64,000 bases of DNA from Reclinomonas americana ATCC 50394 (lineage: Eukaryota > Jakobida > Jakobea > Jakobida): assembly GCA_048213135.1 (NCBI GenBank), contig PS015245.1, positions 22,472 to 86,471 of the forward strand. The letters run 5' to 3'. Below, one piece after another: positions 1 to 11,480 of this stretch. Position 1 is the stretch's first letter; every line of letters begins with the position of its first letter. Both the position numbers and the translations under genes were made by a program. The notes beneath the pieces are model-generated. The model searched no databases and was not told the DNA's origin. It worked only from the letters and a program-made list of their open reading frames with translations.

Positions 1-379
1 GAGACGCAACGAGGAGAGTCGCACAGAGAGACCGCCGTCTCCTTTGTATGCTAATGAGAGAAGGCGTCAGTGTGTGAGTGAGAGAGAGGGAGAGTGGCGT
101 GTGTGCTTCTCACCTTGCATGCGACTGTGACGCGATGAATGGGACTGATTTCGCGCGCGACGGGACATGCATGCAACTCCTTCTTTGGGTGCGAGCTTGC
201 TGCAGTTGCTGGTGTGGTGTACGAGAGTGTATGCTGGTGGTGCGATTGGGGAGGAGAGGAGAGCAGGTAGGCGACGTCGACGACCGCGAAGTGTGCCTTT
301 CTAGAGATCTGGCCGGCGTTCGTGCAACTCCTGCTGCGGTCCGGTTAGGTGGCAGATGTGTAGAGGCCTGGTCGTGACA

Positions 380-1530
380 GCGACGTGAGGGGCCTCAACA
401 AGGTCGCGGAATATCGAAATCGATTCGAATGTAACGGATCGGAATTCGAAGCTTAAGTTGGGGCTTGCTACACCGCAGCCGTAAAATGGGGTCACGAAAC
501 CAGTTCCCGCCTTCTATGCATTCCTTCCGGAGGCAGCGAACCCACTTGTCGCCGTGGACAAGAAGTTGCAACTCGCTGTTTTCGATTTTGCAATTGCAAA
601 TTTGATTCCGAGTTGTCCGCGTCGTCGGTTGCATAGGAAGGCCTGGGGCACCACGATCTCCGTTAATGGCAAAGGAGAGCAGCACAATCCACCGCACAAG
701 CCAACATTCGGGGCTTCGTTGTCAAAGAGCTGGAGCTCGTTGAGTTCGAATTCGAAGCTGGCGACTCGAAGTTGTTGAACCCCGGAGTGCTCGGCATCGT
801 ACACTGCGGGCCGGAACGATATTATTGCTACCCGTACCTGCCTCTTCTTGTTATGGCAGCTGGCAGCCGCAGCGCCGTGGAGCTCGAGCTTCTCGGAACT
901 GCAATTTTAAAATCCGTGTTTTCGAATCTCTCCCCGCTTCTGCACAAGCTACACCGCGGTCCGGATGCAAAACCCAGCGTACCACGCCTCCCACAATTCT
1001 GCACCAGCGACTCGGGGGACTGATATGCAAACTTGAGCTGAGTTTGTCAATCGCCGAATTCGAACAACACGCATGCAGCCTCGAAGTCTACGCCCCCACC
1101 CACTTCCACACAAGCTACACCACGGTCCGGATTCCGTACCCAGCGTACCATACTTCTCACTCCTCTGCAGCAGCGACGCAAACCCGTTAGCAAACTCAAG
1201 TCAATTGCCGAATTCGAACGATGCAGCCTCGATCGCGAAGTCGAAGCCCACTTCCACACAAGCTACACCACGGTCCGGATTCCGTACCCAGCGTACCAGA
1301 CTTCTTACTCCTCTGCAGCAGCGACACAAAACCCATTAGCAAACTCAGGTCATATTGCCGAATTCGAATTCGCGAACAATGGAACCTCGAAGTCTACGCC
1401 CCCACCCACTTCCACACAAGCTACACAACGGTCCGGATTCCGTACCCATATTACCATGCTTCTCGCTCCTCTACAGCAGCGACACAGAACCCATCCGTAC
1501 ACCAAGTTGCCAATTGCCGAACAAAGTGTC
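380..1530. repeat. Diverged ~150 bp tandem repeat upstream of the HVA22-like gene
   Basis: No coding signal is visible in 1-1580. From about 940 to 1530 a unit of roughly 150 bp is present four times. Each copy carries a stretch reading CAAGCTACACCACGGTCCGG followed by a GTACCCAGCGTACCA-like segment, a CTCTGCAGCAGCGACAC segment and GCCGAATTCGAA. Copies start near 945, 1095, 1250 and 1405, and the last has drifted most. The flank at 380-800 shares scattered GAATTCGAA motifs and may be older copies. Function unknown. Confidence 0.75.
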
Positions 1531-1584
1531 CGTTATTTCCTGTCCTCACCCTCCGCGGCCTCTCTTCTCCCATTGTCAGCGAGA

Positions 1585-4500
1585 ATGGTGATTTCGTGGT
1601 TCGTCAGCTGGCTCTTCTGGTGCCTCGTCGACGTGAGCACTGCGGCAGTGGCCTACGCCTATCCGGCCTTCCAGTCGGTGGTGTGCGTGTGGCGGCAGAC
1701 AAGAGAGGAGACCTCGATGAAGCTCCTCAAGGAGGTCACGGTGGATGAGTCGTCTTCCTCGTCTGCGGCTGCTGCCTCGGCGTCGCCAGAGAGGAGCAGG
1801 AGGATGAGGTGTGTGTGTGAGAGAGAGAGAGGAAAAGGGAAGGAGAGTGACACGTGTGCGGTTGGAAATGAGATGGAAGTGTGTGGGGTGGGGGGGAGGA
1901 GAGAAGAGGAGAGAGAGAGAGGAGGAGAGAGAGGGAGAGAGANNNNNNNNNNNNNNNNNNNNNNNNNNNNNNNNNNNNNNNNNNNNNNNNNNNNNNNNNN
2001 NNNNNNNNNNNNTTCTTCTCCACTTGCTCATCCACTGAGAAAAGTGAGAGGAAGTGATCGATTGCTTGTTTTGTGCGTCACCTCTTCCTCCTGAGCCCTC
2101 AAAAGAGTGTGCTCTTTTGTGCTGACTTACCTCGTGTGCTTCTTCTTCGCCTTCGTCTCCTTCACTTGCTCGTCCACTGAGAAAAGTGCAAATGAGTGAT
2201 TGCTTGTCTTGTGTCTCACCTCCTCCTCTCCTGGCTTTTGTAGAGTGAGTGCTCCTGCTCTTCTGTGCTGACTTACCTCGTGTGCTTCTTCTCCTTCACC
2301 GCTTGCTCATCCACTGAAAGATCAAGTGATTGCTTGCTTGTTTTGTCACCTCTTCCTCTGGTGCTGCTCATCTGTAGTCGCACTCGTTGTCTTCTCTACC
2401 TTGTCCTCCACTTGCTCCACCACTATGAAGACTGAGATTGATTGCTTGTCTTGTGCGTCTCCTCTTCCTCCCATGGCTTTTCTGTTTACAGACCTCTCTT
2501 CTCCCCACGTGCGAGAAAGAGAGCGATCGGCTCCTTGCCTCGAGAGGAGATCACAAACTTCCCCTGTGTGCTGGCACGTCTCTTGTATATTCTCTTCTTC
2601 CTCCTCCGCGTCGCCCTCCCTCGAGGAGAGTTTGCGAGGAAGCAATCGATTTCTTCCTGTGCCCTTCGTGCTCGTCTGTGTTTGCACTCCTGTCCTCCGT
2701 CTCCTTAACATTTGCTTCTTCCTCCTTCACGCAGGCGATTGAACAAATTTCTCTTCTCTTCTTTCTTGCTCTCGTTTCATCTCATACTTCAATTCGCCAT
2801 CGTCCCTCCTCATGTCTCCCTTTCCGCTCATTCCCCCCTCTTCCCCCTTCCCCCAGCGGCCCCGAATCCCCCCTCGAACGCGAATCCCGCCGTGCCTCCG
2901 AAATCAACGCCATTTACACGCGCCTGCGCACCGACGATCAGCGCGCCACGCAATGGTGCTCGTATTGGGTCATTTGCGCCGCGTTCCACGTGCTCTCCGT
3001 GGTGGTCGAGATGTTCTACAAGTTGCGCGACATCCCCACATTCTCCTCCTCCCCGTGCGCGTCTCCCCTTGTCTCACCCAGCTCAGGGACGAGTGGTATC
3101 GCCTGGCGCGACTGGCGCTGGCCGTGGCCATGGTGTGGCCACATGGTCCGACGGGGGAGACGGGTGCTACCAAGTTGTACAATCGGGTGCGTTGATGTGG
3201 GGACAGGGGAGGGAGGGAGGAGGGAGAAGTAGAGAAGCAAAGTTGAACGGGCGACAGAGAGAGGACCTGGGAGAGAGGCTTTGTGCTGGGGTTCGAATTG
3301 ATCTCTGCCAGCCACTGCATTTCTCCACTCCGCTCCCCGCTGCACTCCTTGCCGCTCCCCGCTGCACTCCTTGCCGCTCCCCGCTGCACTCCTTGCCGCT
3401 CCCCGCTGCACTCCTTTCCGCTCCCGCTGCACTCCTTTCCGCTCCCGCTGTACTCCTTTCCGCTCCCGCTGTACTCCTTTCCGCTCCCGCTGCACTCCTT
3501 TCCGCTCCCGCTGCACTCCTTTCCGCTCCCGCTGCACTCCTTTCCGCTCCCGCTGCACTCCTTTCCGCTCCCGCTGCACTCGTTCCCGCTCCCGCTGCAC
3601 TCCTTTCCCGCTCCCGCTGCACTCCNNNNNNNNNNNNNNNNNNNNNNNNNNNNNNNNNNNNNNNNNNNNNNNNNNNNNNNNNNNNNNNNNNNNNNNNNNN
3701 NNNNNNNNNNNNNNNNNNNNNNNNNNNNNNNNNNNNNNNNNNNNNNNNNNNNNNNNNNNNNNNNNNNNNNNNNNNNNNNNNNNNNNNNNNNNNNNNNNNN
3801 NNNNNNNNNNNNNNNNNNNNNNNNNNNNNNNNNNNNNNNNNNNNNNNNNNNNNNNNNNNNNNNNNNNNNNNNNNNNNNNNNNNNNNNNNNNNNNNNNNNN
3901 NNNNNNNNNNNNNNNNNNNNNNNNNNNNNNNNNNNNNNNNNNNNNNNNNNNNNNNNNNNNNNNNNNNNNNNNNNNNNNNNNNNNNNNNNNNNNNNNNNNN
4001 NNNNNNNNNNNNNNNNNNNNNNNNNNNNNNNNNNNNNNNNNNNNNNNNNNNNNNNNNNNNNNNNNNNNNNNNNNNNNNNNNNNNNNNNNNNNNNNNNNNN
4101 NNNNNNNNNNNNNNNNNNNNNNNNNNNNNNNNNNNNNNNNNNNNNNNNNNNNNNNNNNNNNNNNNNNNNNNNNNNNNNNNNNNNNNNNNNNNNNNNNNNN
4201 NNNNNNNNNNNNNNNNNNNNNNNNNNNNNNNNNNNNNNNNNNNNNNNNNNNNNNNNNGCTGCACTCCTTTCCGCTCCAGCCGCTGCACTCCTTTCCGCTC
4301 CAGCCGCTGCACTCCTTTCCGCTCCAGCCGCTGCACTCCTTTCCGCTCCAGCCGCTGCACTCCTTTCCGCTCCAGCCGCTGCACTCCTTTCCGCTCCAGC
4401 CGCTGCACTCCTTTCCGCTCCTTCGTCTCATCATTACTTCCCAGTCGTCTTTCCTTTCTGTTGTGCTAGTCTCCCACCTTTCCCTTTTTTCCCCTCACCC

Positions 4501-4832
4501 ACCTTTCCCTTTCCCTCACCCACCTTCCCCTTCCCCTCACCCCCACCCTCTGCTGCTTCGCAGTTCGTCGCCCCACGCCTGGAAATCCACGAGTCCGCCA
4601 TCGACGCTCACCTCGACAAGGCGAGTCGTGAAATCAAGGCCCGTGGCTCGCAATACTGGGACTCCGTGCGCGACTCGGTCTACTCGTTCGCCATGCGCAT
4701 GTCGTCAAAGGTGAGCGAGAAGTCTTGACTCGTCCTTTGTTTGCCGTTTCCCCTCATTCCCCGTTTTCGCAGATTTTCTCCGCCGTCTCATCAATCGGCG
4801 AGAGGGCACGCGACGACGGCAGCCAGGGATAA
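1585..4832 (+). CDS. TB2/DP1/HVA22 (REEP) family ER membrane-shaping protein
   Basis: Five exons join in phase: 1585-1808, 2857-3054, 3087-3186, 4564-4710 and 4773-4832 (TAA), giving 242 aa. An N-terminal hydrophobic stretch leads into YPAFQSV, then DDQRATQWCSYWVICAAF, then an LALAVAMVWPH segment ending GATKLYNRV, then FVAPRLEIHESAID. This order matches the family pattern (YPAY.S, WLTYW, GA..LY, a His-Glu/Ile-Asp tail). Family members are ER hairpin proteins that curve tubular membrane and act in trafficking. A Ser/Ala-rich insert sits at the end of exon 1. The intron at 3055-3086 would be only 32 nt, so that junction is the least certain. Intron 1 holds a tandem repeat and a gap, intron 3 a minisatellite and a gap. 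The start at 1585 is the first ATG of the hydrophobic frame. The gene ends 106 bp from the convergent TLC gene. Confidence 0.82.
2010..2490 (+). repeat. ~130 bp tandem repeat in intron 1 of the HVA22-like gene
   Basis: Four imperfect copies near 2017, 2160, 2297 and 2408 share CACTTGCTC.TCCACTGA, GATTGCTTGTTTTGT and a CACCTCTTCCTCC tail. The array follows a run of N (1943-2012), so it may be longer. It lies wholly within intron 1809-2856. Confidence 0.75.
3330..4420 (+). repeat. Two-period minisatellite in intron 3 of the HVA22-like gene
   Basis: Left of the gap (3330-3625) the unit is about 21 bp, CTGCACTCCTTTCCGCTCCC plus one base, with variants CCTTGCCGC and TGTACTCC. Right of the gap (4258-4418) it is 24 bp because CCAGCCG replaces CCCG, and it is nearly perfect over about seven copies. 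The 632 N between them are presumably more of the same array. Every unit is strongly pyrimidine-biased on the coding strand. Confidence 0.92.
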
Positions 4833-4938
4833 GCACACACACACACACGCACTCATTCGCACCACGCCAATCACGCGTGTGGCAACGAGAGAGAGTGAAT
4901 CCAAAATTCCATCCATCCGTTCATTCACTTCACCCTCC

Positions 4939-5996
4939 CTACTCGCCCTTGACCGGCTTCTTGTTGTTGTTGTTGTTTCCCGCGCCCTTCTCCAGCGTGC
5001 GAGTGACGCCATCGACCTCCTCGTGCGCCGCAATGTCTTCGCCCTTGATGAGGGCCTTGACCAGCTTGAAGGCTCCCTGTGCACACAAAGGATGGTGAAT
5101 ATCGGAGGGGCGACAGAAAGGAGCGCGGAACAGTGTCACCTTGGCAATGTAGAAGAACCAGTAGTAGTTGAGGAAGGAGATGGTGCTAAAGGCGAAGAAG
5201 TAGCCAAACACCACAGCCGGGTGGATCTCCGACCAAATGGAGCTCGGGCTGCGGCCAAGGGTGAGCAGCGGGACAAAGTATCATGCAGGGTGGGATGGCG
5301 CTCACCTTCCAAAGTGCATCATGTACAGCACTGCGCGACAATTGTCAGTTCAGGCGCGGATGCAGACGGGCAACGTGGAGTGACTCACCGTACGGCGTCA
5401 TCAGCACGCGGAACAGGAAGAAGCCAAAGAACATGTACAGGCCGTTGGCCGCGAACCTGCACGAAGAGAGTGGTGAGCCACAGAGAGGGCGAAAAGACGA
5501 GCAGCGGGGAGGCTCACCGCTTGGACTTGCGCAGGCCGATCTTGGTCAGCATCCACCGCATGTTGACGGCAGGCTGCATAGGGGAAGAGGCGAAGAGAAG
5601 GTGAGCAATGTACAGCGGAAGTGAGAGGGAGTTACACAAGAACGCGATGAAACCCGTGATCCTACCCACAATTAGCCACTCATGGCGTAGTGGCAACCTA
5701 GGCAACTGATGTGCAACAGAAACGGCAAGGAAAGACTGCTTTCCAAATGACACAACGCACTGCTAACGTGATCACAGACGAGTGCAGTGCATAGCAATGA
5801 AATAGGGTGGCAACTGCTCACTTGACAGACAACGTAAGTGCGCGCAAACGAACCGAAGAAAGGAGAGCGACGCATGATGTCCGTGAGCAATACCGAGTAG
5901 AAACAGAGAGTGACGCAAGTACACAGTGCGAGTTCATGCAACTCCTCGCCACTCATAGGAGTGAAGGCAACGAAAACACAATGCAAGCCAGTGCAG

Positions 5997-6031
<35 letters not shown>

Positions 6032-7857
6032 AAACACAAAACTCAATCTCCCACCCACACTTTGCGACTGACGAGCAGTACAAAGATGTCAGCAAACACG
6101 CAACCGCAGACGGCACACAACACGAAGCAAACGGTCAACATCACGGATCAGCACGAACGCACTCAGAGAAAGGTCTCCCGGAACGGAGACAGCGTTCGTG
6201 GTTCCGTCTTCATCTCTCTCTCTCTCTCTCTTCCCATTTTCCCCCTCCCCCCTTTCCCTCATTGCCCACTCACCGTCGTAATCTCCGTCCACACAAACAA
6301 CACAATAATGACCTCGCAGTGCCGGTAGGCGAACGTCATCGGGAAAATCGTCAGTCCCGTAATGTGATGCGCCACCGTGCCCCACGAGAACAGCGGCCGG
6401 TAGTACAGAATGGTGGCCAGATCGAACAAAAAGTAGCCGACGCAAATGGCCACGCCGATCTCGCCGAGCGGTGCGTGCGTGAAAATCACCGCGGGGATGT
6501 CAAAGAGGGAGAACTCGCGTGCCAGCGACACGGCCATGGTCACCGTGGTGAACGCGGCGTGGATGGTGGAGGAGTGGCTGGGGGGCGAGAAGGGGAAAGG
6601 GGGAAGGGGAAAGGGGGAAGGGAGGGAGAGGGGGAGAGAGGGATAAGGGGGAGGGGAAGAGGAGGGTGATGACGAGAGTGAATGAGCGCACGGAGGGAGA
6701 CACAACAGAAAAGAGGAAGGACAAGGGAGAAGCAAACACAGTGGACGATGATGATAAACGTCTCTGTCTCTGTGTTTGTTTCTGTCTCAGTCTCTGTCTC
6801 AGTCTCGGTCTCTGTCTGTGAGAAGGAAGATGGTCAACAACAAAAAATTAGACTGAGAGAAAAAAGAAAGAAACGAGAGAGAAAAAGGAGGACGAAGACA
6901 ACCATCACATCGGCAGGAAAAGAAGAAATATGCAAGGCAGAGAGGGAAAGAAACGAAAGAGAAAAGGAAGAGGAAGCCAACCATCAGCACCAAGCATCAC
7001 AACGGCAGGAAAAGCAGAAAATATATACAAGAAGAGAAAAGAGAAACGAGAGAGAAAAAGGAGGAGAAAGACAGCCATCACAACGGCAGAAAAAGCAGCA
7101 AAATGTGCAAGACAGAGAGAAAAGAGAAAGAAAGGAAAGAGACAAAGGAGGAGGAAGCCAACCATCAGCACCAAGCATCACAACGGCAGACAGTGAGAAA
7201 ACAGTAAGAAACGAAAGAGAAAAGGAGGGGGAAGACAGCCATCAGCACTGAGCATCACAACGGCACATGAGGTGAGCGTACAGCTGCGGCAAGCACGAAG
7301 GAACCAGCAGAGAGAGAGAAAATTAAAGACGCATTCGCACGCCTAGAAAGCACACAAAAGGGCAGCACGCGACCCGAAGTACCACCACGCAGACTCACCG
7401 ATTCAAAAACTCCAGTTGATCATTGCGCGGCAGGCGGCGGAGAGTCTCCGGGCTCGCCACCAGCGACAGGAACGGATGGTAGCGCTGCACAATGCCCCAG
7501 AAGAGAGCTGCAAGCGGGGTGATAAGAAGGGAGACCCGACACAAAGCGCAATGCCGGAACACACACACACAAAGGAGGAGGAAAGGGAGAAAGAGAAAGA
7601 GAGGGTGAGATGATGCGGAAGGAGAAGAAGAAGAGGGTCGACGTGGATGGGGAGAAGGAGCGCCCATCCAATATCGCATTGGGAGAGACCACAGTGCAAC
7701 TGCTGTCGTCACAGCACGCATGCGTGGATCAACTCGTCTCCCTCTCCGACAAGAAGAGCAGCACTCACGGAAACGGAAGCATGTGACACGCAATTCCTCT
7801 CATGCATGGCACCAAATCAACGCACCCCCTTCACAAACGCTCTTGCAAACACCTGTT

Positions 7858-7890
<33 letters not shown>

Positions 7891-8456
7891 NNNNNNNNNN
7901 NNNNNNNNNNNNNNNNNNNNNNNNNNNNNNNNNNNNNNNNNNNNNNNNNNNNNNNNNNNNNNNNNNNNNNNNNNNNNNNNNNNNNNNNNNNNNNNNNNNN
8001 NNNNNNNNNNNNNNNNNNNNNNNNNNNNNNNNNNNNNNNNNNNNNNNNNNNNNNNNNNNNNNNNNNNNNNNNNNNNNNNNNNNNNNNNNNNNNNNNNNNN
8101 NNNNNNNNNNNNNNNNNNNNNNNNNNNNNNNNNNNNNNNNNNNNNNNNNNNNNNNNNNNNNNNNNNNNNNNNNNNNNNNNNNNNNNNNNNNNNNNNNNNN
8201 NNNNNNNNNNNNNNNNNNNNNNNNNNNNNNNNNNNNNNNNNNNNNNNNNNNNNNNNNNNNNNNNNNNNNNNNNNNNNNNNNNNNNNNNNNNNNNNNNNNN
8301 NNNNNNNNNNNNNNNNNNNNNNNNNNNNNNNNNNNNNNNNNNNNNNNNNNNNNNNNNNNNNNNNNNNNNNNNNNNNNNNNNNNNNNNNNNNNNNNNNNNN
8401 NNNNNNNNNNNNNNNNNNNNNNNNNNNNNNCACACACACACACACACTCTCTCTCA

Positions 8457-8494
<38 letters not shown>

Positions 8495-8794
8495 AAACTC
8501 AATCTCCTCCCCTTCTCCTTCCCCTTTACTCCCCTTCTCATCCCCTTCTCCTTCCCCCTTCTCCTCCCCCTTCACTCCCCCTTCCTCCTCCCTCCCCTCC
8601 TCCCACTCACCACTCGCAGCCATCACCCACGGAAACACCGTCGACATGGTCTCCACGTGCGCCCGCGCTCCCATCACGGCCTCCCACGGAACAAGCGTGC
8701 CAAGAAGCACACACACCGCCGCGCCAATCGCACTCGGCCACACCGACATGCTCGGAAGCGCAGTGCCAGAAGCGGTCGTCGTCGCGCCCGTCAT
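4939..8794 (-). CDS. TLC (TRAM/LAG1/CLN8) domain multi-pass membrane protein
   Basis: Eight exons read in phase from ATG 8794 to TAG 4939: 8611-8794, 7399-7507, 6274-6577, 5518-5573, 5389-5456, 5306-5330, 5140-5248, 4939-5076. The product is 330 aa. The third exon carries a TLC-type core: STIHA near its start, then GYFLFDLATILYY, then a His-His motif in TVAHHITGLTIFPMTF. Further hydrophobic helices follow (GLYMFFGFFLFRVLMTPY, FAFSTISFLNYYWFFYIAK) and a charged tail with an Asn5 run ends KKPVKGE. The layout resembles TLCD4/TMEM56-type proteins more than ceramide synthases, because no Hox-like domain or Lag1 motif is seen. TLC proteins sense or make lipids in ER or plasma membrane. Exon 6 is a 25-nt microexon. 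A 540-N gap lies in intron 1. Confidence 0.85.
6840..7270 (+). repeat. Purine-rich imperfect repeat in TLC intron 2
   Basis: An A/G-rich tract contains five copies of an AACCATCA..CATCACAACGGCA segment near 6900, 6980, 7072, 7158 and 7235, separated by GAAAGAGAAAAGGAG-type spacers. It lies in the intron between TLC exons 2 and 3, so on the coding strand it is a pyrimidine tract. No coding signal is seen. Confidence 0.65.
7861..8488. repeat. (CT)n and (CA)n microsatellites flanking an assembly gap
   Basis: A pure CT run at 7861-7890 enters a 540-base run of N, which is left by CA repeats with short CT interruptions at 8431-8488. All of it lies in TLC intron 1. The gap is probably a microsatellite the assembler could not cross. 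Confidence 0.9.
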
Positions 8795-10244
8795 CGCTCT
8801 TTGAAAGAAGTAATGTGATGAGTTGTGTCGCTTCCCGCGTTTTTTTCCGAGTTGCAATCGGTTTCTGTTGTGAGAAGGCGACGCTTTCTTTCCCTGAGCC
8901 TCTCTTGTGCTGGTCATTCGCAGCTCTTGCACGGCAAGTGAGGACCGGCGACGTGCAGAACTGTCGAGTTGTCTTCTATCCTCCGTGCATCGTTTCCCTT
9001 CTCCCTCTTTCCCTGAGCCTCTCTTGTGTTTGTCATTCGCAGGTCTTGCACGGCAAGTGAGGACTGGCGACGTGCAGAACTGTCGAGTTGTTCTTCTATC
9101 CGCCGTGCATCGTTTCCCTTCTCCCTCTTTCCCTGAGTGTCTCTTGTGGTTGTCATTCGCAGCTCTTGCACGGCAAGTGAGGACTGGCGACGTGCAGAAC
9201 TGTCGAGTTTCTTCAATCCGCCGTACATCGCCCCCCTTCTTCCAACAGCCCCTTGTGCATCCTCTCCAATAACGCCTCCTGTGCATAATCTCCTTCTCTC
9301 TCGTGCATCCATTCTCAGTCTCTCCTGTGCATCCATTCTCCTTCTCCCTATCCTTTCCCGCATTCCCCTCTCATGTGCGACTCATGCACGACGTATATAT
9401 ACCGATAACGCATCATCATCATCATCATGAAGCTGGGGGAGAAAGTAGAGTGGGGAGGGTCGGGGGAGGGAAAAACACAGCCGCAGAGTGCACGCGCGCA
9501 CATTGTGCACGAAAATGCAGTCGGGGAGAAAGAGGAAAACAGAACGAGGAGGTAATGGAAACACAACAAGCCACCATGCGACACAAAGCACACAAAACAC
9601 ACANNNNNNNNNNNNNNNNNNNNNNNNNNNNNNNNNNNNNNNNNNNNNNNNNNNNNNNNNNNNNNNNNNNNNNNNNNNNNNNNNNNNNNNNNNNNNNNNN
9701 NNNNNNNNNNNNNNNNNNNNNNNNNNNNNNNNNNNNNNNNNNNNNNNNNNNNNNNNNNNNNNNNNNNNNNNNNNNNNNNNNNNNNNNNNNNNNNNNNNNN
9801 NNNNNNNNNNNNNNNNNNNNNNNNNNNNNNNNNNNNNNNNNNNNNNNNNNNNNNNNNNNNNNNNNNNNNNNNNNNNNNNNNNNNNNNNNNNNNNNNNNNN
9901 NNNNNNNNNNNNNNNNNNNNNNNNNNNNNNNNNNNNNNNNNNNNNNNNNNNNNNNNNNNNNNNNNNNNNNNNNNNNNNNNNNNNNNNNNNNNNNNNNNNN
10001 NNNNNNNNNNNNNNNNNNNNNNNNNNNNNNNNNNNNNNNNNNNNNNNNNNNNNNNNNNNNCACACACACACATCGACATTTGCGTACATCCGCAAACGTG
10101 AAGCACACAACAAGAACAACAAAAAGGAAACCAAGCAGCAGTGAGCAAAAAAGGGGAACACAGAGACAGAGAGAATGCAACACCACGACAGGTGCACAAA
10201 AAAAAGTCTCTCCCTCTCTCTCTTCTCCACACTCACACAGCTGC
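8795..10244. repeat. Intergenic region with a three-copy ~119 bp tandem repeat
   Basis: No gene is visible between the TLC start and the Ala-rich gene end. Three adjacent copies of about 119 bp begin near 8888, 9007 and 9127. Each carries TTTCCCTGAG.CTCTTGTG, CATTCGCAG.TCTTGCACGG, CAAGTGAGGAC.GGCGACGTG and CAGAACTGTCGAGTT. A TATATATA motif occurs near 9393. A 457-N gap follows at 9604-10060 and is left by a CA run. The repeat could include 5' regulatory sequence of the TLC gene, but nothing shows this. Confidence 0.7.
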
Positions 10245-10772
10245 TTAGCGAATGTGCATGCCGGCGGCCAGAGAGCCGCCCACATTTGTTGCCTGCTGGC
10301 CAAACGAGCTCACGCCATGGCTGACCTGGGCGGTGGCCGAGTGCGCGGCACTCTGCGCCGCATGCTGTGCGTCGTGCGCCACGTGGTTCGCCTGCTGCTG
10401 GGCAGCGTGCTGCGCCTGCGCCTCCGCCTGGTGCATCGCGTGCTGGGCGGCGTGCTGAGCATCGCCCTCGGCCGCGTGCACCGCGTGGTTGGCGGCACCG
10501 GCCACACCATTGGCCTGCGACGCTGCGGCGCCGGCCATGCCGTTCGCCTGCGCCGCCACGGCGTTGGAGGCCGAGCCGGCCGCCGCCGCCGCTTCACTCC
10601 TCTGTGGCATGGTAGAGCGCAACGTCTCACTCATTGCCTGAATATGAGCTTGTTCAACAGGTGTGGCACGCACCGCAGACACGGTCGCCGCCGCCGCCTG
10701 CTGCTGCAATGCCGGTCGTGGGAGCTGGGCAATCACCACCACGGGGTCCTCGAAGGGGTTGCCCTGGGCGGG
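10245..10772 (-). CDS. Ala/Gln/His-rich protein with an NPF motif, C-terminal exon only
   Basis: One long terminal exon, acceptor at 10773-10775 and TAA at 10245-10247, encodes about 175 residues. It begins PAQGNPFEDPVVVIAQLP, then has a polar stretch, then a low-complexity helix-prone region with repeated Ala-Ala, Gln-Ala and His-Ala pairs. A quasi-periodic pattern such as QHAAQHAMHQAEAQAQHAAQ runs through it, and the chain ends GGSLAAGMHIR. NPF-Glu-Asp-Pro is the type of motif bound by EH domains in endocytic adaptors. SCAMP proteins carry N-terminal NPFs, but no SCAMP transmembrane core is visible. Earlier exons must lie in or beyond the gap at 10865-11480. I cannot assign a family. Confidence 0.6.
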   Translation of the reverse strand, partial: PAQGNPFEDPVVVIAQLPRPALQQQAAAATVSAVRATPVEQAHIQAMSETLRSTMPQRSEAAAAAGSASNAVAAQANGMAGAAASQANGVAGAANHAVHAAEGDAQHAAQHAMHQAEAQAQHAAQQQANHVAHDAQHAAQSAAHSATAQVSHGVSSFGQQATNVGGSLAAGMHIR

Positions 10773-11480
10773 CTGCAAGGAGGGGGGGAAGGAGAAGGGG
10801 GAAGGAAAGGGGGAAGGGGGAAAAGGGGTGAGTAAATAGAGAAGTGGAGGCAAAGCTCGTTTCANNNNNNNNNNNNNNNNNNNNNNNNNNNNNNNNNNNN
10901 NNNNNNNNNNNNNNNNNNNNNNNNNNNNNNNNNNNNNNNNNNNNNNNNNNNNNNNNNNNNNNNNNNNNNNNNNNNNNNNNNNNNNNNNNNNNNNNNNNNN
11001 NNNNNNNNNNNNNNNNNNNNNNNNNNNNNNNNNNNNNNNNNNNNNNNNNNNNNNNNNNNNNNNNNNNNNNNNNNNNNNNNNNNNNNNNNNNNNNNNNNNN
11101 NNNNNNNNNNNNNNNNNNNNNNNNNNNNNNNNNNNNNNNNNNNNNNNNNNNNNNNNNNNNNNNNNNNNNNNNNNNNNNNNNNNNNNNNNNNNNNNNNNNN
11201 NNNNNNNNNNNNNNNNNNNNNNNNNNNNNNNNNNNNNNNNNNNNNNNNNNNNNNNNNNNNNNNNNNNNNNNNNNNNNNNNNNNNNNNNNNNNNNNNNNNN
11301 NNNNNNNNNNNNNNNNNNNNNNNNNNNNNNNNNNNNNNNNNNNNNNNNNNNNNNNNNNNNNNNNNNNNNNNNNNNNNNNNNNNNNNNNNNNNNNNNNNNN
11401 NNNNNNNNNNNNNNNNNNNNNNNNNNNNNNNNNNNNNNNNNNNNNNNNNNNNNNNNNNNNNNNNNNNNNNNNNNNNNNNN

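Noticed and set aside
3016-4434. Long minus-strand frames with repeated GKECSGW units
   Set aside because: They arise from the minisatellite being read through a run of N; no start, splice or family support.
10303-10835. Plus-strand Arg/Leu/His-rich frame
   Set aside because: Antisense shadow of the Ala/Gln/His-rich exon; the minus frame has the NPF motif, an acceptor and a stop.
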